A stretch of 64,000 nucleotides of DNA. Source: Paraburkholderia largidicola (lineage in GTDB: Bacteria; Pseudomonadota; Gammaproteobacteria; Burkholderiales; Burkholderiaceae). Below are positions 17,311 to 26,228 of this stretch, in pieces. The stretch is taken from the NCBI RefSeq assembly GCF_013426895.1, contig NZ_AP023177.1, forward strand, positions 310,001 through 374,000, read 5' to 3'. The notes under the pieces were generated by a model. The model was not told the DNA's origin and ran no database searches. It was given only the letters and a program-made list of their open reading frames with translations. Position numbers and translations under genes: made by a program. How positions within the stretch are numbered: the first letter of the stretch is position 1; each line of letters begins with the position of its first letter.

Positions 17311-18956
17311 TTTTCAATACGCTGAGTATGGATGTGATGCTAGTCTAGGGGGCGCCGAAGTGCCGGTCCAATACCATTTATCGCGCCGGATATGCAAGTT
17401 CGGCATAGCGCGTGCTGCGGGCGTCAAAGGCTTCTCCTGTCGGCCGCGCGAGGCTTCACATGTGTCTTCCTATTGATTGAATAAGCGCAATGGACCGGAA
17501 TGTCATTCACGCATAACCCACGTGCGTGAGCTGATCAGTTCGCGCCTGCCGGGCGTCCGTTCGTTGCGGCGCTTGACAGTGAAATGATTGTCCGTCACTC
17601 CGTTTCTACGCCCACCGCGACCTATGCATCTGACAGAGATTAACGTCGTTTCAAGCGAACTTCTAGGAGTCAGTCTTGGAGTATTTCCGTCGCGTCAGCT
17701 GGTCAATAAAGCACCTCAGATGGCAGTACTCGGGTTCGGTGCCCAATGGGATCACGCGCGGCAAATGTCGAGACGGATGCATGGCAAGCCGTTGTATTAA
17801 CTCGCAGGGTCGTGGGGGCGTCTCTTCGAATACGCTCGCCACTGATGTCGCACGCTGGATTAACCACCTTGCGGTTCGTCGGTCCGCGGCTCGCCGTGCG
17901 CACGAGTCAGAACTCATCCGTGGCGATGCGACGACCCTTCTACGCAGCCCGCGAGCGGCGAACGACGATTACTAGCGAAGAATTGGTTGCCAACACAAAT
18001 CAGTGGCTCTGGACCCGAGCCATGCACGAGTCCCCACACCGTGCGATGGAGGGTCTACAGCACGCGTAGCAGCTCGATGCGAGTTTCGAACCTGTACCGC
18101 GACGAGCAGGAGCGGGCGTGATCTGTGCATGGTATGCCGAACGGTCGCTGACCTCTGTCGCACGGCGTATACACACCGAGATTCATCAAGGTCAAAGCCG
18201 ACGTGCTCAGGGAAGCGCGCGGGGTGACCCGGCGGTCGCGTGATTCATCGCGCGGACAGCCAGGCTGGCCGGCGCCACGACACGCACAGCAAGCAGAAAC
18301 CTGATGTTCGTAAATGGCGTCGAAGGCGCGTGCAGTTTAGGGTGAGAATTCTTCTCACCCGTCAAGGACTGCAATTCCTGTTCGAGGGTTGTCGGTTGCC
18401 ACGAGAACAGTACGCCAGGATCATTCCTCGGCACAGGCTCGGGAGGTCAATGACACCGCGTCTGAGGGGGCGCTTTATGGTCGCTCGCGATCCTCCAGCG
18501 AACTAGCTCCGCTTGCGAAAGTCTCGGCCGGCCCTGGCAGGCCCTAAGTTTGGACGAAATCGCGTATGCTTAAACGTGAGAAACTGTCTTTCGTTGCCCC
18601 GAGCGCCACACCGAATACAGCGGCCATGGCCTAAGCCATAGCCGCCGACCGACGTCACGTAACTTTTGAGCTCGGTCGGGGAAGCCACAGGTGACGGTCG
18701 CGCCCGACGTTGTCGGTTTGCATGCGAGAGTTCAAAAATGCAGACGACATCTGTGAAACGAACCCAGTCTTGGTCACGCCTTGACCATTCGCTGCGGGAC
18801 GTGCGGAAACTACTAGCAATGCCGTGCGCCGTCATACCGATGTCGAGGACGAGCAGCCACGGCGGAAAGCGTCGGAATCGCAGTGATGCCCTGCCGATAT
18901 CTGCTGGGGCGTCAACTCACATGGGCAAACCGGATAACGAACCTAAGACAGAGGGC
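17311..18956. other. 1.6-kb stretch without a recognisable gene
   Basis: Six frames contain only short open stretches with no family resemblance that I could see. The right part (next to 17310) should hold the promoter of the catabolic operon. A perfect 9-bp inverted repeat with a 3-nt loop (GGGTGAGAA, TTC, TTCTCACCC) occupies 18340-18360. No IS ends, tRNA or att-like repeats were noticed. It may be decayed coding DNA. Confidence 0.45.
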
Positions 18957-19661
18957 CTACGCTATGGCGCCACCGCCATCCACCAACACCGTAGAGCCCG
19001 TCGCGTAGCCGTTGGAAGCGAGATAGACGATCGCCTGAGCGACGTCCTCGGGTTGTCCAACACGTCGCACCGGGAGTCGATTTGACGCGCTTTCAAACAT
19101 GTTCTTCCGAGCGTCCTCCTCCATTTTCGACCACAACGGAGTTTGAATGAGTCCAGGTGATACCACATTGACGCGGACCGGCGACAATTCGAGGGCAAGC
19201 CCTCGCGCTAGTGCCTCCAACGCTGCGTTGATCGCACCTTGGAGAACAGACATCTTGTTTGGCCGAACGGAAAGGAAACCCGAAACAAAAGTTAACGAGC
19301 CACCGCTTTGAATTCTCGCAGCCCGGGCGACGCGGTACGCTCCCCAGAACTTGCTGTCCATCGCATCAACCGCGGCTTCCAACGGCAACTGTCGCACCGG
19401 GCCGGTAGCAGTCTGGGCGGCCGAAACTACTACATGGTCGAAAGCTTCGCGACGCGCAAAGAACGATTCGACCTCATCGTTTCTCGTTATATCGAGCACA
19501 GCCGTTTCGAGGCGGTGGTTTGTACGTCCCGCAACGGACTCGAGCTTTGCCGGGTTTCTCGAGGAAATAGTCACCTCTGCTCCTTGATCCGCGAACGCGG
19601 ACGCCGCCGCCGCTCCGATTCCAGAACTTCCGCCGACAATCAATACACGCTTGGAATGCAT
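18957..19661 (-). CDS. SDR-fold protein lacking the usual catalytic Tyr-X3-Lys
   Basis: A 234-residue SDR-fold protein. The cofactor motif VGGSSGIG is near residue 9, the strand with the catalytic Ser is FVSGFLS, and NVVSPGLIQTPLW and the final DGGGA are present. Where Tyr-X3-Lys normally precedes the long helix, the sequence is QGAINAALEALARG, so Tyr is replaced by Gln and Lys by Asn. This is a known divergent SDR subgroup, and activity or substrate should not be assumed. AAGGAG lies 8 nt before the ATG used; the longer frame to 19772 has no such site. The LysR gene at 19837 lies upstream on the same strand. Confidence 0.85.
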   Translation of the reverse strand: MHSKRVLIVGGSSGIGAAAASAFADQGAEVTISSRNPAKLESVAGRTNHRLETAVLDITRNDEVESFFARREAFDHVVVSAAQTATGPVRQLPLEAAVDAMDSKFWGAYRVARAARIQSGGSLTFVSGFLSVRPNKMSVLQGAINAALEALARGLALELSPVRVNVVSPGLIQTPLWSKMEEDARKNMFESASNRLPVRRVGQPEDVAQAIVYLASNGYATGSTVLVDGGGAIA

Positions 19662-19836
19662 GTTTCCGACTCCTTCTAGGTATGCTGACAGTCCGCCAGC
19701 AGGTGAATATATCCACAACGAGTTTAGCGTTGCGGCAGATTGAGGTCCAATGCCGTATGCGGCGCGCGCCATACCGATTTGCTATATCTGACGGTTGCCA
19801 CGGTTGGTTGACGCAACACGCCGCGGCAGCCTCGCG

Positions 19837-20760
19837 TCAATGGGTCGCAGTTGAACGGAAACTAAAAATCCCGCTTCGGAGGAGTCGATCACTCTCTGCC
19901 GTTATCAGATCTCGTACCGCGAAGGTCGCTGCGCTTTCTTCCTTCTCTGCCCGCGTGACTACCAAGAGTTGGCGCTGAAGCTGGGTACCGGCGATTTCAG
20001 AACGAGTAACTAGCTCGTCAGGCTGGGAATAAAATACAGATATCGGCATAAGAGTGCAGCCTCGTCCCTGCAAAACAAGTTCCCTGATTGTGTCAACCGA
20101 GTCGATCTCGGCTTGCACGTTCAGCTTCGCACCGATGTGAGCCATCTCCGTCTCGACGAGCCTCCTGTGCAGAACGGTCATGAGTAGTGGCACCTCGCGC
20201 AGGTCCGATACGTGAACAACAGGCGGGGCACTTTGCGATTTTGGGCAGATAAGCGCAAAAGGCTCGGAAAGAAGAGGCCGAACGGTGACAGGCAAGTCGA
20301 TCGGCACATCGGTCTTGGTAACAATCGCAACATCTACAAGCCCCTTGACCAGCCAGTCGAGCAGACTCGGCGTGAAAGCCTCACGAACCGAGAGACGAAC
20401 CGATTGGACGGTACGCTGACACATCGAGAACACCCCGGGAACTATAATTCTGGCAACGGTGGGCGAAGCGCCGAGCACAACGGAGACGTCGCCGACCGCA
20501 CCGCGGCCTCCGTCCAAGGCCGCGCGGGCGCGGTTAGCCTCTGCAATAATTTTTTGCGCTGCAAGATAGAGAGTTGCGCCTGGAGGCGTAAGTCGCACTC
20601 CCCGTGACGTGCGTTGCAGAAGCGTTACACCAAGGTCATTCTCAAGGTCGTGAATCTGCCTAGTTAGCGCGGGTTGTGAGATGGAAATTGCTGCGGAAGC
20701 AGCGTTGAAGCTGCCTGCGTCGACGACTGCCAGAAAGTATCGCAAAGAGCGCAGTTCCAT
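19837..20760 (-). CDS. LysR-family transcriptional regulator
   Basis: A 307-residue LysR protein. The HTH is at residues 2-60 (ELRSLRYFLAVVDAGSFNAA, then QPALTRQIHDLENDLGVTLL), and the effector domain follows. It is divergent from the ABM gene at 21062 across a 301-nt gap, the standard arrangement for a LysR regulator and its target. It also lies upstream of the SDR-like gene in the same direction. The Ldh-to-permease operon lies downstream and has no regulator of its own, so this protein is one candidate controller. The inducer is unknown. Confidence 0.9.
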   Translation of the reverse strand: MELRSLRYFLAVVDAGSFNAASAAISISQPALTRQIHDLENDLGVTLLQRTSRGVRLTPPGATLYLAAQKIIAEANRARAALDGGRGAVGDVSVVLGASPTVARIIVPGVFSMCQRTVQSVRLSVREAFTPSLLDWLVKGLVDVAIVTKTDVPIDLPVTVRPLLSEPFALICPKSQSAPPVVHVSDLREVPLLMTVLHRRLVETEMAHIGAKLNVQAEIDSVDTIRELVLQGRGCTLMPISVFYSQPDELVTRSEIAGTQLQRQLLVVTRAEKEESAATFAVRDLITAESDRLLRSGIFSFRSTATH

Positions 20761-21061
20761 GGTCTGTTTGAATTCCTAAAAGCCCGGATGACAGTCCAGC
20801 TTACGGCTTAGGCACGGATCTCGCAACCGCCTCCTTCCCCGGAACGGGCAACGTCGCTCATACGGAGGCCTGCCACCGCGCCGCAGGTACGCGCGTTACG
20901 AAAAGCTGCGCGTTGGGCGCTACCTCGGGCGTAGTTCTCACAGTCACGGGGAGATTTCGCACCGCGCACGTCACGAAAATCGGGCTAACATTTGGACCCC
21001 GTACTTTCACGGAAATGAAGCTCGCCGATTGATCAAATTTTTAGCGTTTTGAGGATGAGAA
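20761..21061. promoter_or_regulatory. Divergent intergenic region between LysR and ABM genes
   Basis: Position and divergence suggest promoters for both genes and LysR binding sites. I could not single out a convincing T-N11-A box or sigma-70 pair by eye. A GAGGATGAGAA ribosome site for the ABM gene is at the right end. Confidence 0.4.
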
Positions 21062-21364
21062 ATGGTCTACGAAATGGCACAAATTGAAGTAATTCGAGGC
21101 AAAGAGCGCGACTTCGAGGCTGGAGTCTCGCAAGCGTTAGCGCTGTTCACGCGAGCCCGAGGTTGTCGCGGCGTTGAGCTGCACCGACAGATCGAGCAAC
21201 CGGACCGCTATATCCTTATCGTTCAATGGAAAACGATAGAGGATCATACGGTTCTTTTCAGAGAATCGGCAGACTTCCAAGAGTGGCGGCGCCTCGTGGG
21301 TTCGTTTTTCGTAAAGCCGCCGATCGTCGAACATTTCGAAGTTGTTCTTGGACCAGATCGCTAA
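21062..21364 (+). CDS. Antibiotic biosynthesis monooxygenase (ABM) domain protein
   Basis: A 100-residue ferredoxin-like alpha/beta barrel protein, usually a dimer. The family pattern is visible: AQIEVIRGKERDFEAGVSQA, then a Glu-rich strand and YILIVQWKTIEDHTVLFRES. These proteins include quinol monooxygenases that act without cofactors and related small enzymes of unknown function. The gene stands alone on the plus strand, divergent from a LysR gene. A strong hairpin lies about 70 nt after its stop. Confidence 0.85.
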   Translation: MVYEMAQIEVIRGKERDFEAGVSQALALFTRARGCRGVELHRQIEQPDRYILIVQWKTIEDHTVLFRESADFQEWRRLVGSFFVKPPIVEHFEVVLGPDR

Positions 21365-21432
21365 CCCAGCACGCGGCAGTTGTTGTGCAATTCTTGGTTA
21401 TCCAAAGTCGCGTGATTGTTGCTCTTCGCCAC

Positions 21433-21463
21433 GCATCCACCGGCTCGATCTGCCGGTGGATGC
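21433..21463. terminator. Perfect 12-bp hairpin after the ABM gene
   Basis: GCATCCACCGGC and its exact reverse complement flank the 7-nt loop TCGATCT. It is the strongest inverted repeat I saw in non-coding DNA here. No T-run follows, so it may be a weak terminator, an mRNA-stabilising structure or part of a lost repeat. The rest of 21365-21899, up to the GST gene, holds nothing else I can support. Confidence 0.45.
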
Positions 21464-21899
21464 TGACGCGCGAAACCTCGAGCCGGATACATTATCAAGG
21501 CCTGTTGGCATCAGGCCCCGCGCCCGTCGAAATCAAAAACAAACGAGCGCGGCGCGCGTTAGGGGAAAGTGTCGCACACATGGCACGGCGTGAAGCCTGG
21601 AAGTGCTAGGCCTGCGTTGACACTAAAGGCTGTGCGTTTTTATTCTTCGTCGGAATAAAGGTTATTCTGATTTCCTACCTACAATACTCCGCTAATGCGG
21701 CCGAAGCTGTACGACAACCGAAATAAGACGGTGTGCGGCCCTGCAGATGTCGATCATGCGCAGCCACATCTCATTCTGCTCAGCTTCCGAAGAGAGCCTG
21801 CGATATCGCATCCAAGCAACGGGCTAGCTCACGTTAGGCTTCCGTGCGTTCCGATTACGTGTCGGAGAAGCCCATGCAACCTGAAACGAAGGGAACACG

Positions 21900-22601
21900 A
21901 TGATCGATCTGTATAGCTGGGCGACCCCTAATGGTCAAAAAGTCCATATCTTGCTCGAGGAGCTAGGATTAGAATACACGGCACACCCAGTTAATATCGA
22001 GGCTGGAGATCAGTTTTCCAACGATTTCTTAGCCATCAGTCCGAACAATAAAATTCCTGCCATTACCGATACCGAAGGTCCACCCCGTGGAGACGGTAGG
22101 CCGTTTTCTTTGTTCGAGTCCGGTGCAATCTTGCTTTACCTCGCGGAAAAAGCTGGTAGATTTCTACCAGCCGACGCCACCTCGCGTTACGAGGTGTATC
22201 AATGGCTTATGTTTCAGGTTGGGTCCATCGGCCCAATGCTCGGACAAGCCCACCACTTCCGCGTATACGCGCCGGCACCGATTCAGTACGCAATTTCCCG
22301 TTATACCAATGAGGCAAGGCGACTGTATAGCGTGATGGACAGTAAACTTCGGATGACTAATTTCCTTGCCGGCGACGAATACACGATTGTCGACATCGCG
22401 ACTTTTCCTTGGACGCGGCAGTGGAAGAATCAGGGGCTTGAGCTAGAAGAGTTTCCAAACGTACGGCGATGGCACCATGAAATAGCTATGCGCCCGGCCG
22501 TTGAGCGAGGCGTACAGGTACTCACGTCGGTTCGTCCTGCGCAGATGGATCAATCCGCTAGGGAAGTACTTTTTGGCGCGACACAGTTTGCCCGACGATG
22601 A
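21900..22601 (+). CDS. Glutathione S-transferase (YfcG/Ure2p-like)
   Basis: A 233-residue cytosolic GST. The N-terminal thioredoxin-like domain begins IDLYSWATPNGQKVHILLEE, and the glutathione-site ESGAILLYLAEK follows near residue 78. The all-alpha C-terminal domain has FLAGDEYTIVDIATFPWTRQ. This is the pattern of the bacterial nu-class YfcG enzymes, which have disulphide-reductase or conjugating activity. AAGGGA lies 6 nt before the ATG. It has no close operon partner. A second, more diverged GST is at 56048. Confidence 0.92.
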   Translation: MIDLYSWATPNGQKVHILLEELGLEYTAHPVNIEAGDQFSNDFLAISPNNKIPAITDTEGPPRGDGRPFSLFESGAILLYLAEKAGRFLPADATSRYEVYQWLMFQVGSIGPMLGQAHHFRVYAPAPIQYAISRYTNEARRLYSVMDSKLRMTNFLAGDEYTIVDIATFPWTRQWKNQGLELEEFPNVRRWHHEIAMRPAVERGVQVLTSVRPAQMDQSAREVLFGATQFARR

Positions 22602-22892
22602 CACTTTCAGGCAAAGCCCAAATGGGTGGCGGAGAAGATCTTCGAATGAGCGGGTTTCGAGGTGTCCATCCACGCATTGCGGACTTCTTCACGAGAACCT
22701 ACTCAGGCTTGGCGCCAAAGCGGTGCGGGAGTAACGTGACGCATCGTCACCGCCTTCGGTGATGCGCTGCTCAGTTGGGCTTTAGAGGCGGATGGCCGAA
22801 GCAACGAATCGGCGCTTCCCCGGCGACGGCAACACGCCCCCGAGGGAGACGCCTAGACCTAAGACGTCAGATCGGGACGAGCGTCTTCTTGA

Positions 22893-23672
22893 TCATGCCC
22901 CGAACAGCTTCGCGCCGGAGACCCGGCCCATCACATATTTCCCTAGGAAGTCAGTGAAATTGTTCATTACACCTGGGATCACGATGGCCCTTTTCCCCAG
23001 TCCCTCTAGTGCAAGACGCACCACCGGCTGCGTCGACATGGGTTTCATCGGAAGCTTCGAGAAATCGATGCCCACCATGTTCTGAAATCCCTCCGTCAGG
23101 GTCGGCCCCGGCGCCAGCGTCGTGACGTCCACGCCAAATTCCTTAAGCTCGACATGCATCGCGAGCGACAGCGCTGACAGGTACGCCTTTGAAGCGGCAT
23201 AGCTCGCCTGATAGGGTGCTGCAGCCTGATAGCCGATCAATGACGACACAAACAGCAGCCCTCCCCGGCCCTTGCGTCGCATCTCTCCGCCGAACGCGTG
23301 CGCCAAACGCGTCGGAACGACGGAGTTCAGCGTAACGACGTTTTCTTGGCTCTCCACCGAGTTGTCCAGGAAACTGCCGACCGTAAGGGTTGCAGCATTT
23401 AAGATGACCAAGCCCACGTCCAGGCCCTTGACCTGCTTCTTCAGAGCGTCGACTGAGTCGGGCAGAGCGAGATCGAGCGCGATCGTCTTGATGTCGACCT
23501 TCGAACTCAACTGAAGCTGGCTGGCCAAGGCGTCGAGCTTGTCTGCTCGCCGAGCCACAAGGATCAGGTCCATGCCGAGAGCAGCCAGTCGCCGCGCGAA
23601 CTCCTCGCCGAGGCCGGCTGAGGCGCCGGTGACCAGTGCATAGCGCCCGTAGCGCGAACGAAAATCAATCAA
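22893..23672 (-). CDS. SDR-family oxidoreductase (DltE-like)
   Basis: A 259-residue SDR with TGASAGLG near residue 15, NAAT in place of NNAG, catalytic Ser in FVSSLIG, and Tyr-X3-Lys in YAASKAYL. The C-terminus, with APGPTLTEGFQN and a conserved VIPGVMN segment, marks the DltE-like group that acts on lipid or steroid-like ketones. The start codon is TTG, supported by AGGAG six nt upstream. The gene lies 66 nt downstream of the MDR oxidoreductase gene on the same strand and is likely in an operon with it, controlled by the tandem TetR protein. Confidence 0.9.
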   Translation of the reverse strand: MIDFRSRYGRYALVTGASAGLGEEFARRLAALGMDLILVARRADKLDALASQLQLSSKVDIKTIALDLALPDSVDALKKQVKGLDVGLVILNAATLTVGSFLDNSVESQENVVTLNSVVPTRLAHAFGGEMRRKGRGGLLFVSSLIGYQAAAPYQASYAASKAYLSALSLAMHVELKEFGVDVTTLAPGPTLTEGFQNMVGIDFSKLPMKPMSTQPVVRLALEGLGKRAIVIPGVMNNFTDFLGKYVMGRVSGAKLFGA

Positions 23673-23738
23673 GGGTTTCTCCTATCGTTATAAAAAATTA
23701 TGCTGCGAATTCGCCTGGCGTCGCGCTGGGCAGGGGCT

Positions 23739-24707
23739 CTATTGATGGCTCGTTACTTGAATAACGTGCTTGCCGAACACGCCCCGTGACTTGAGAGCGA
23801 GATGCGCTGTCGACGCGTTCTCCATCGAATGGACACCTGCAACAACCGGGACGACCATCCGTTTGTCGACGAGCGGCGTTAACGCTGCCAGTAGATCGTG
23901 ATCGGGCGGGCTTTGGACGAACCGTACACGCTGTTTGCCGAAGACGGCCGACGCAAGCCAGTAGGCGGCCTCGCCTACGCCGCCAAGGGTCATGACAACC
24001 ATTCGACCATCGGGAGCCAACAGGCGGCGGTAATCGCGAATGTTCTGGGCTACCGGATCCAGGATTACGTCGAACTTGCCCAGTGAGCGCGGATCGGTGG
24101 TCCGATAGTCGTACGCGGCCTCCGCGCCGAGATCGCGAATCGCTGAGACATGATTTGCGCCGATCAGAGCGGTCACCCGCCCTCCCATGGCCCGCGCGAT
24201 CTGCACAGCTGCGGTCCCGACGCCCCCGCCGGCGCCGCGCACCAACACCCGCTCGCCTTGCTGCAAGTCAACACCTTTGGTTAGCACTCCGAGTGCAGCG
24301 CCTGCCGCACCGGATAGAGCGGCGGCTGAGACAGCATCAATGGTGGAGGGTCGGCACGCCACGGCACTAGCGGGTGCCAAGACGTACTCAGCAGCAGCGC
24401 CCGATGGGATTTGCTTGAGCCCGTTCAGGAACCCCCAGACCTGGTCGCCGGCATACAGCCTCTGCTCTGAGGCATCCACTTCGACTACCGATCCCGCAAA
24501 GTCAAACCCCACACCGCGGGGAAACGCAGAGCCGGACAGAAGCCGGAGCTTGCCGCTACGAACCAAGACGTCGGCGGCGTTCACGCTGCTGGCCGCGACT
24601 TTCACCAGCACGTGCCCAAGCTTCATTTTTGGCACTGGTACTCGGCCCACGCGAAGGACCTCTGGCGGCCCGTAGGCGTCGTACTGCACCGCACGCATCT
24701 CAGTCAT
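23739..24707 (-). CDS. Medium-chain (quinone oxidoreductase-like) dehydrogenase
   Basis: A 322-residue zinc-independent MDR-family enzyme. It has VKVAASSVNAADVLVRSG in the catalytic domain, the nucleotide motif GAGGGVGTAAVQIARAMG, and the DVILDPVAQN strand. No structural zinc loop with four Cys is present. The probable reaction is NADPH-dependent reduction of quinones or enones, which fits detoxification. AAGGAACGACGA precedes the ATG. It is divergent from the TetR-TetR gene with a palindrome between them, so it is the most likely repression target. Confidence 0.9.
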   Translation of the reverse strand: MTEMRAVQYDAYGPPEVLRVGRVPVPKMKLGHVLVKVAASSVNAADVLVRSGKLRLLSGSAFPRGVGFDFAGSVVEVDASEQRLYAGDQVWGFLNGLKQIPSGAAAEYVLAPASAVACRPSTIDAVSAAALSGAAGAALGVLTKGVDLQQGERVLVRGAGGGVGTAAVQIARAMGGRVTALIGANHVSAIRDLGAEAAYDYRTTDPRSLGKFDVILDPVAQNIRDYRRLLAPDGRMVVMTLGGVGEAAYWLASAVFGKQRVRFVQSPPDHDLLAALTPLVDKRMVVPVVAGVHSMENASTAHLALKSRGVFGKHVIQVTSHQ

Positions 24708-24910
24708 TCGTCGTTCCTTGTGGTTTTTTTAGACCGTTGCCAAGTTGAGTTGCAGGGACGCGCGTTTCGCACAGTTACGGATTTGTCGACTCGACAGCGG
24801 TGACAGCGGTTCTTGGGGACGAGGATCTGACAACGACAGGTCCTCAGCGGGGCGCCCGAAGCCCCAAGACCGGTAACCCAAGTCGGTTCCAAGCAAATGT
24901 CCCGGCGCCA

Positions 24911-24932
24911 ATCTATAATGACTAGTATAGAT
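24911..24932. promoter_or_regulatory. Palindromic operator candidate in the MDR/TetR divergent promoter
   Basis: ATCTATA, an 8-nt spacer (ATGACTAG) and TATAGAT form a perfect 7-bp inverted repeat. It ends 24 nt before the TetR-TetR start codon and contains TATAAT, a consensus -10 for rightward transcription. A leftward promoter could use TTGTCC and CATTAT over the same site. This is where an autoregulating TetR repressor would bind. The symmetry and location are seen; the binding is inferred. Confidence 0.55.
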
Positions 24933-24956
24933 ATCTCGGACAATTTGGTTTGACTG

Positions 24957-26228
24957 ATGGCACGGCCACGAACTTTTGATGCATCCGCGGTGCTCGACCG
25001 CGCGATCGACGTTTTCTGGCGATATGGCTACGAAGGCACGACAATCACGGAGCTGTCTGCGACCATGGGCCTGAGTGCACCGAGCATTTATTCCGCCTTC
25101 GGCAATAAACGCGGCCTGTTCGACGCTGTCCTTGACCGATACACCGAACGCCAGTCCGAACGCGGTGCGTGGATCCTGTCGGCACCGACAGCTAAGGAGG
25201 TCGCCGAACGAATGCTCTATCGCGCCGCCGACGAACTTGCGAAGCCGGACCAACCGGCGGGTTGTCTGCTGATTCAGGCTGGCCTTTCCGCCTCGCCCGA
25301 AAACGCACATGTTCCAAAGGAACTTGCGCTTCGGCGTCGAGCTGCGGAACTCGCACTCCGAGACCGGTTCCGGCAAGCAAAGGTCGCTCATGACTTGCCG
25401 GCTGACGCAGATCCGACGGTGCTTGCCAGCTACGTCATCGCCGTTATTGGAGGGCTGAGCGTTCAGGCCGCGGGTGGAGCGAGTAGGCGGGAACTGCGAA
25501 AGATCGTTGAGCAAGCGATGTCCTGCTGGCATTTGCAGGCCGGCGCGCTCGCGAAAGCATCGTTCGACGGCACCCACACAAGCATTGAACCGCCTGCGGC
25601 CAAGCCCAGTAACGGGCGCGGGCGACGGCGTGAATTCGATACGGACCGCGCGCTGCGCGATGCGCTTCGCGTGTTTTGGCTCAAGGGCTACGAAGGCGCA
25701 TCCCTTTCCGATCTTACAGATGCGACGGGAATCACCCGTCCCAGTCTCTACGCCGCGTTCGGGAACAAGGATGCGCTTTTCGTTCAGGTGCTCGACCTCT
25801 ATGAGCGCGAGGAACTGGCGTACGTTCGCGATGCGCTGCAGGCGCCCACCGCGCGCGAAGTCATTAAGCGCTATCTCATGGGGGTCTTGAAGGCTCAGAC
25901 GACGGTAGACGGCCCGCGGGGCTGTCTCGGTGTCATGACATCCATGCAATGCAGCGACGAGGCGCGCTCCGTCCGCGAAATCGTCAAGCAACGTCACGCA
26001 CTCGGCCATGCGGCCTTGATCGAGAGGTTCGCCCTCGCAAAGGCGAGCGGCGAATTGCTGCCTTCCGTCGAGCCCGAGGGGCTGGCTCGCTTGCTGGAAG
26101 CGATCGGACAAGGCCTTGTCCTCCAAGCCAGCGAGGGCGCAACGGAGCCAGAGTTGCGCGCGCTCGTGACGACAGCGCTCAGCGCGCTGCCGCTTACTCT
26201 CCACGCTCTGCATCGAGATCGCGAGTAG
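24957..26228 (+). CDS. Tandem TetR-TetR fusion transcriptional regulator
   Basis: One 423-residue frame contains two complete TetR repressors. The first has its HTH at about residues 10-55 (GYEGTTITELSATMGLSAPS, then FGNKRGLF) and its ligand domain to about residue 195. A Pro-rich linker (about 196-222) leads to a second HTH (GYEGASLSDLTDATGITRPS, then FGNKDALF) and a second ligand domain. Ordinary TetR proteins are about 200 residues and homodimerise; this is a single-chain dimer or a tetramer former. Each half has Pro-X-Gly-Cys near the start of the ligand domain (PAGCLL, PRGCLG), the place where NemR-type members carry a redox-sensing Cys. Its divergent MDR and SDR neighbours suggest electrophile response. 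The last codons overlap, antisense, a truncated peroxiredoxin gene. Confidence 0.93.
   Translation: MARPRTFDASAVLDRAIDVFWRYGYEGTTITELSATMGLSAPSIYSAFGNKRGLFDAVLDRYTERQSERGAWILSAPTAKEVAERMLYRAADELAKPDQPAGCLLIQAGLSASPENAHVPKELALRRRAAELALRDRFRQAKVAHDLPADADPTVLASYVIAVIGGLSVQAAGGASRRELRKIVEQAMSCWHLQAGALAKASFDGTHTSIEPPAAKPSNGRGRRREFDTDRALRDALRVFWLKGYEGASLSDLTDATGITRPSLYAAFGNKDALFVQVLDLYEREELAYVRDALQAPTAREVIKRYLMGVLKAQTTVDGPRGCLGVMTSMQCSDEARSVREIVKQRHALGHAALIERFALAKASGELLPSVEPEGLARLLEAIGQGLVLQASEGATEPELRALVTTALSALPLTLHALHRDRE

Noticed and set aside
18340..18360. Perfect hairpin GGGTGAGAA-TTC-TTCTCACCC as a terminator
   Set aside because: It is not near the end of any gene and has no T-run, so no function is claimed; it is only noted in the gap entry.
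18503..18835. 110-codon minus-strand frame in the gene-free stretch
   Set aside because: No family resemblance and Arg/Ser-rich composition typical of a chance frame in GC-rich DNA.
22743..22764. Hairpin TCACCG-CCTT-CGGTGA after the GST gene
   Set aside because: The stem is short with a bulge when extended and no T-run follows; too weak to call a terminator.
24729..26206. Most of a 614-codon open frame on the minus strand
   Set aside because: Only its first 115 or so codons (before 26206) are peroxiredoxin-like. The rest is the stop-free antisense frame of the TetR-TetR gene and has no protein features.
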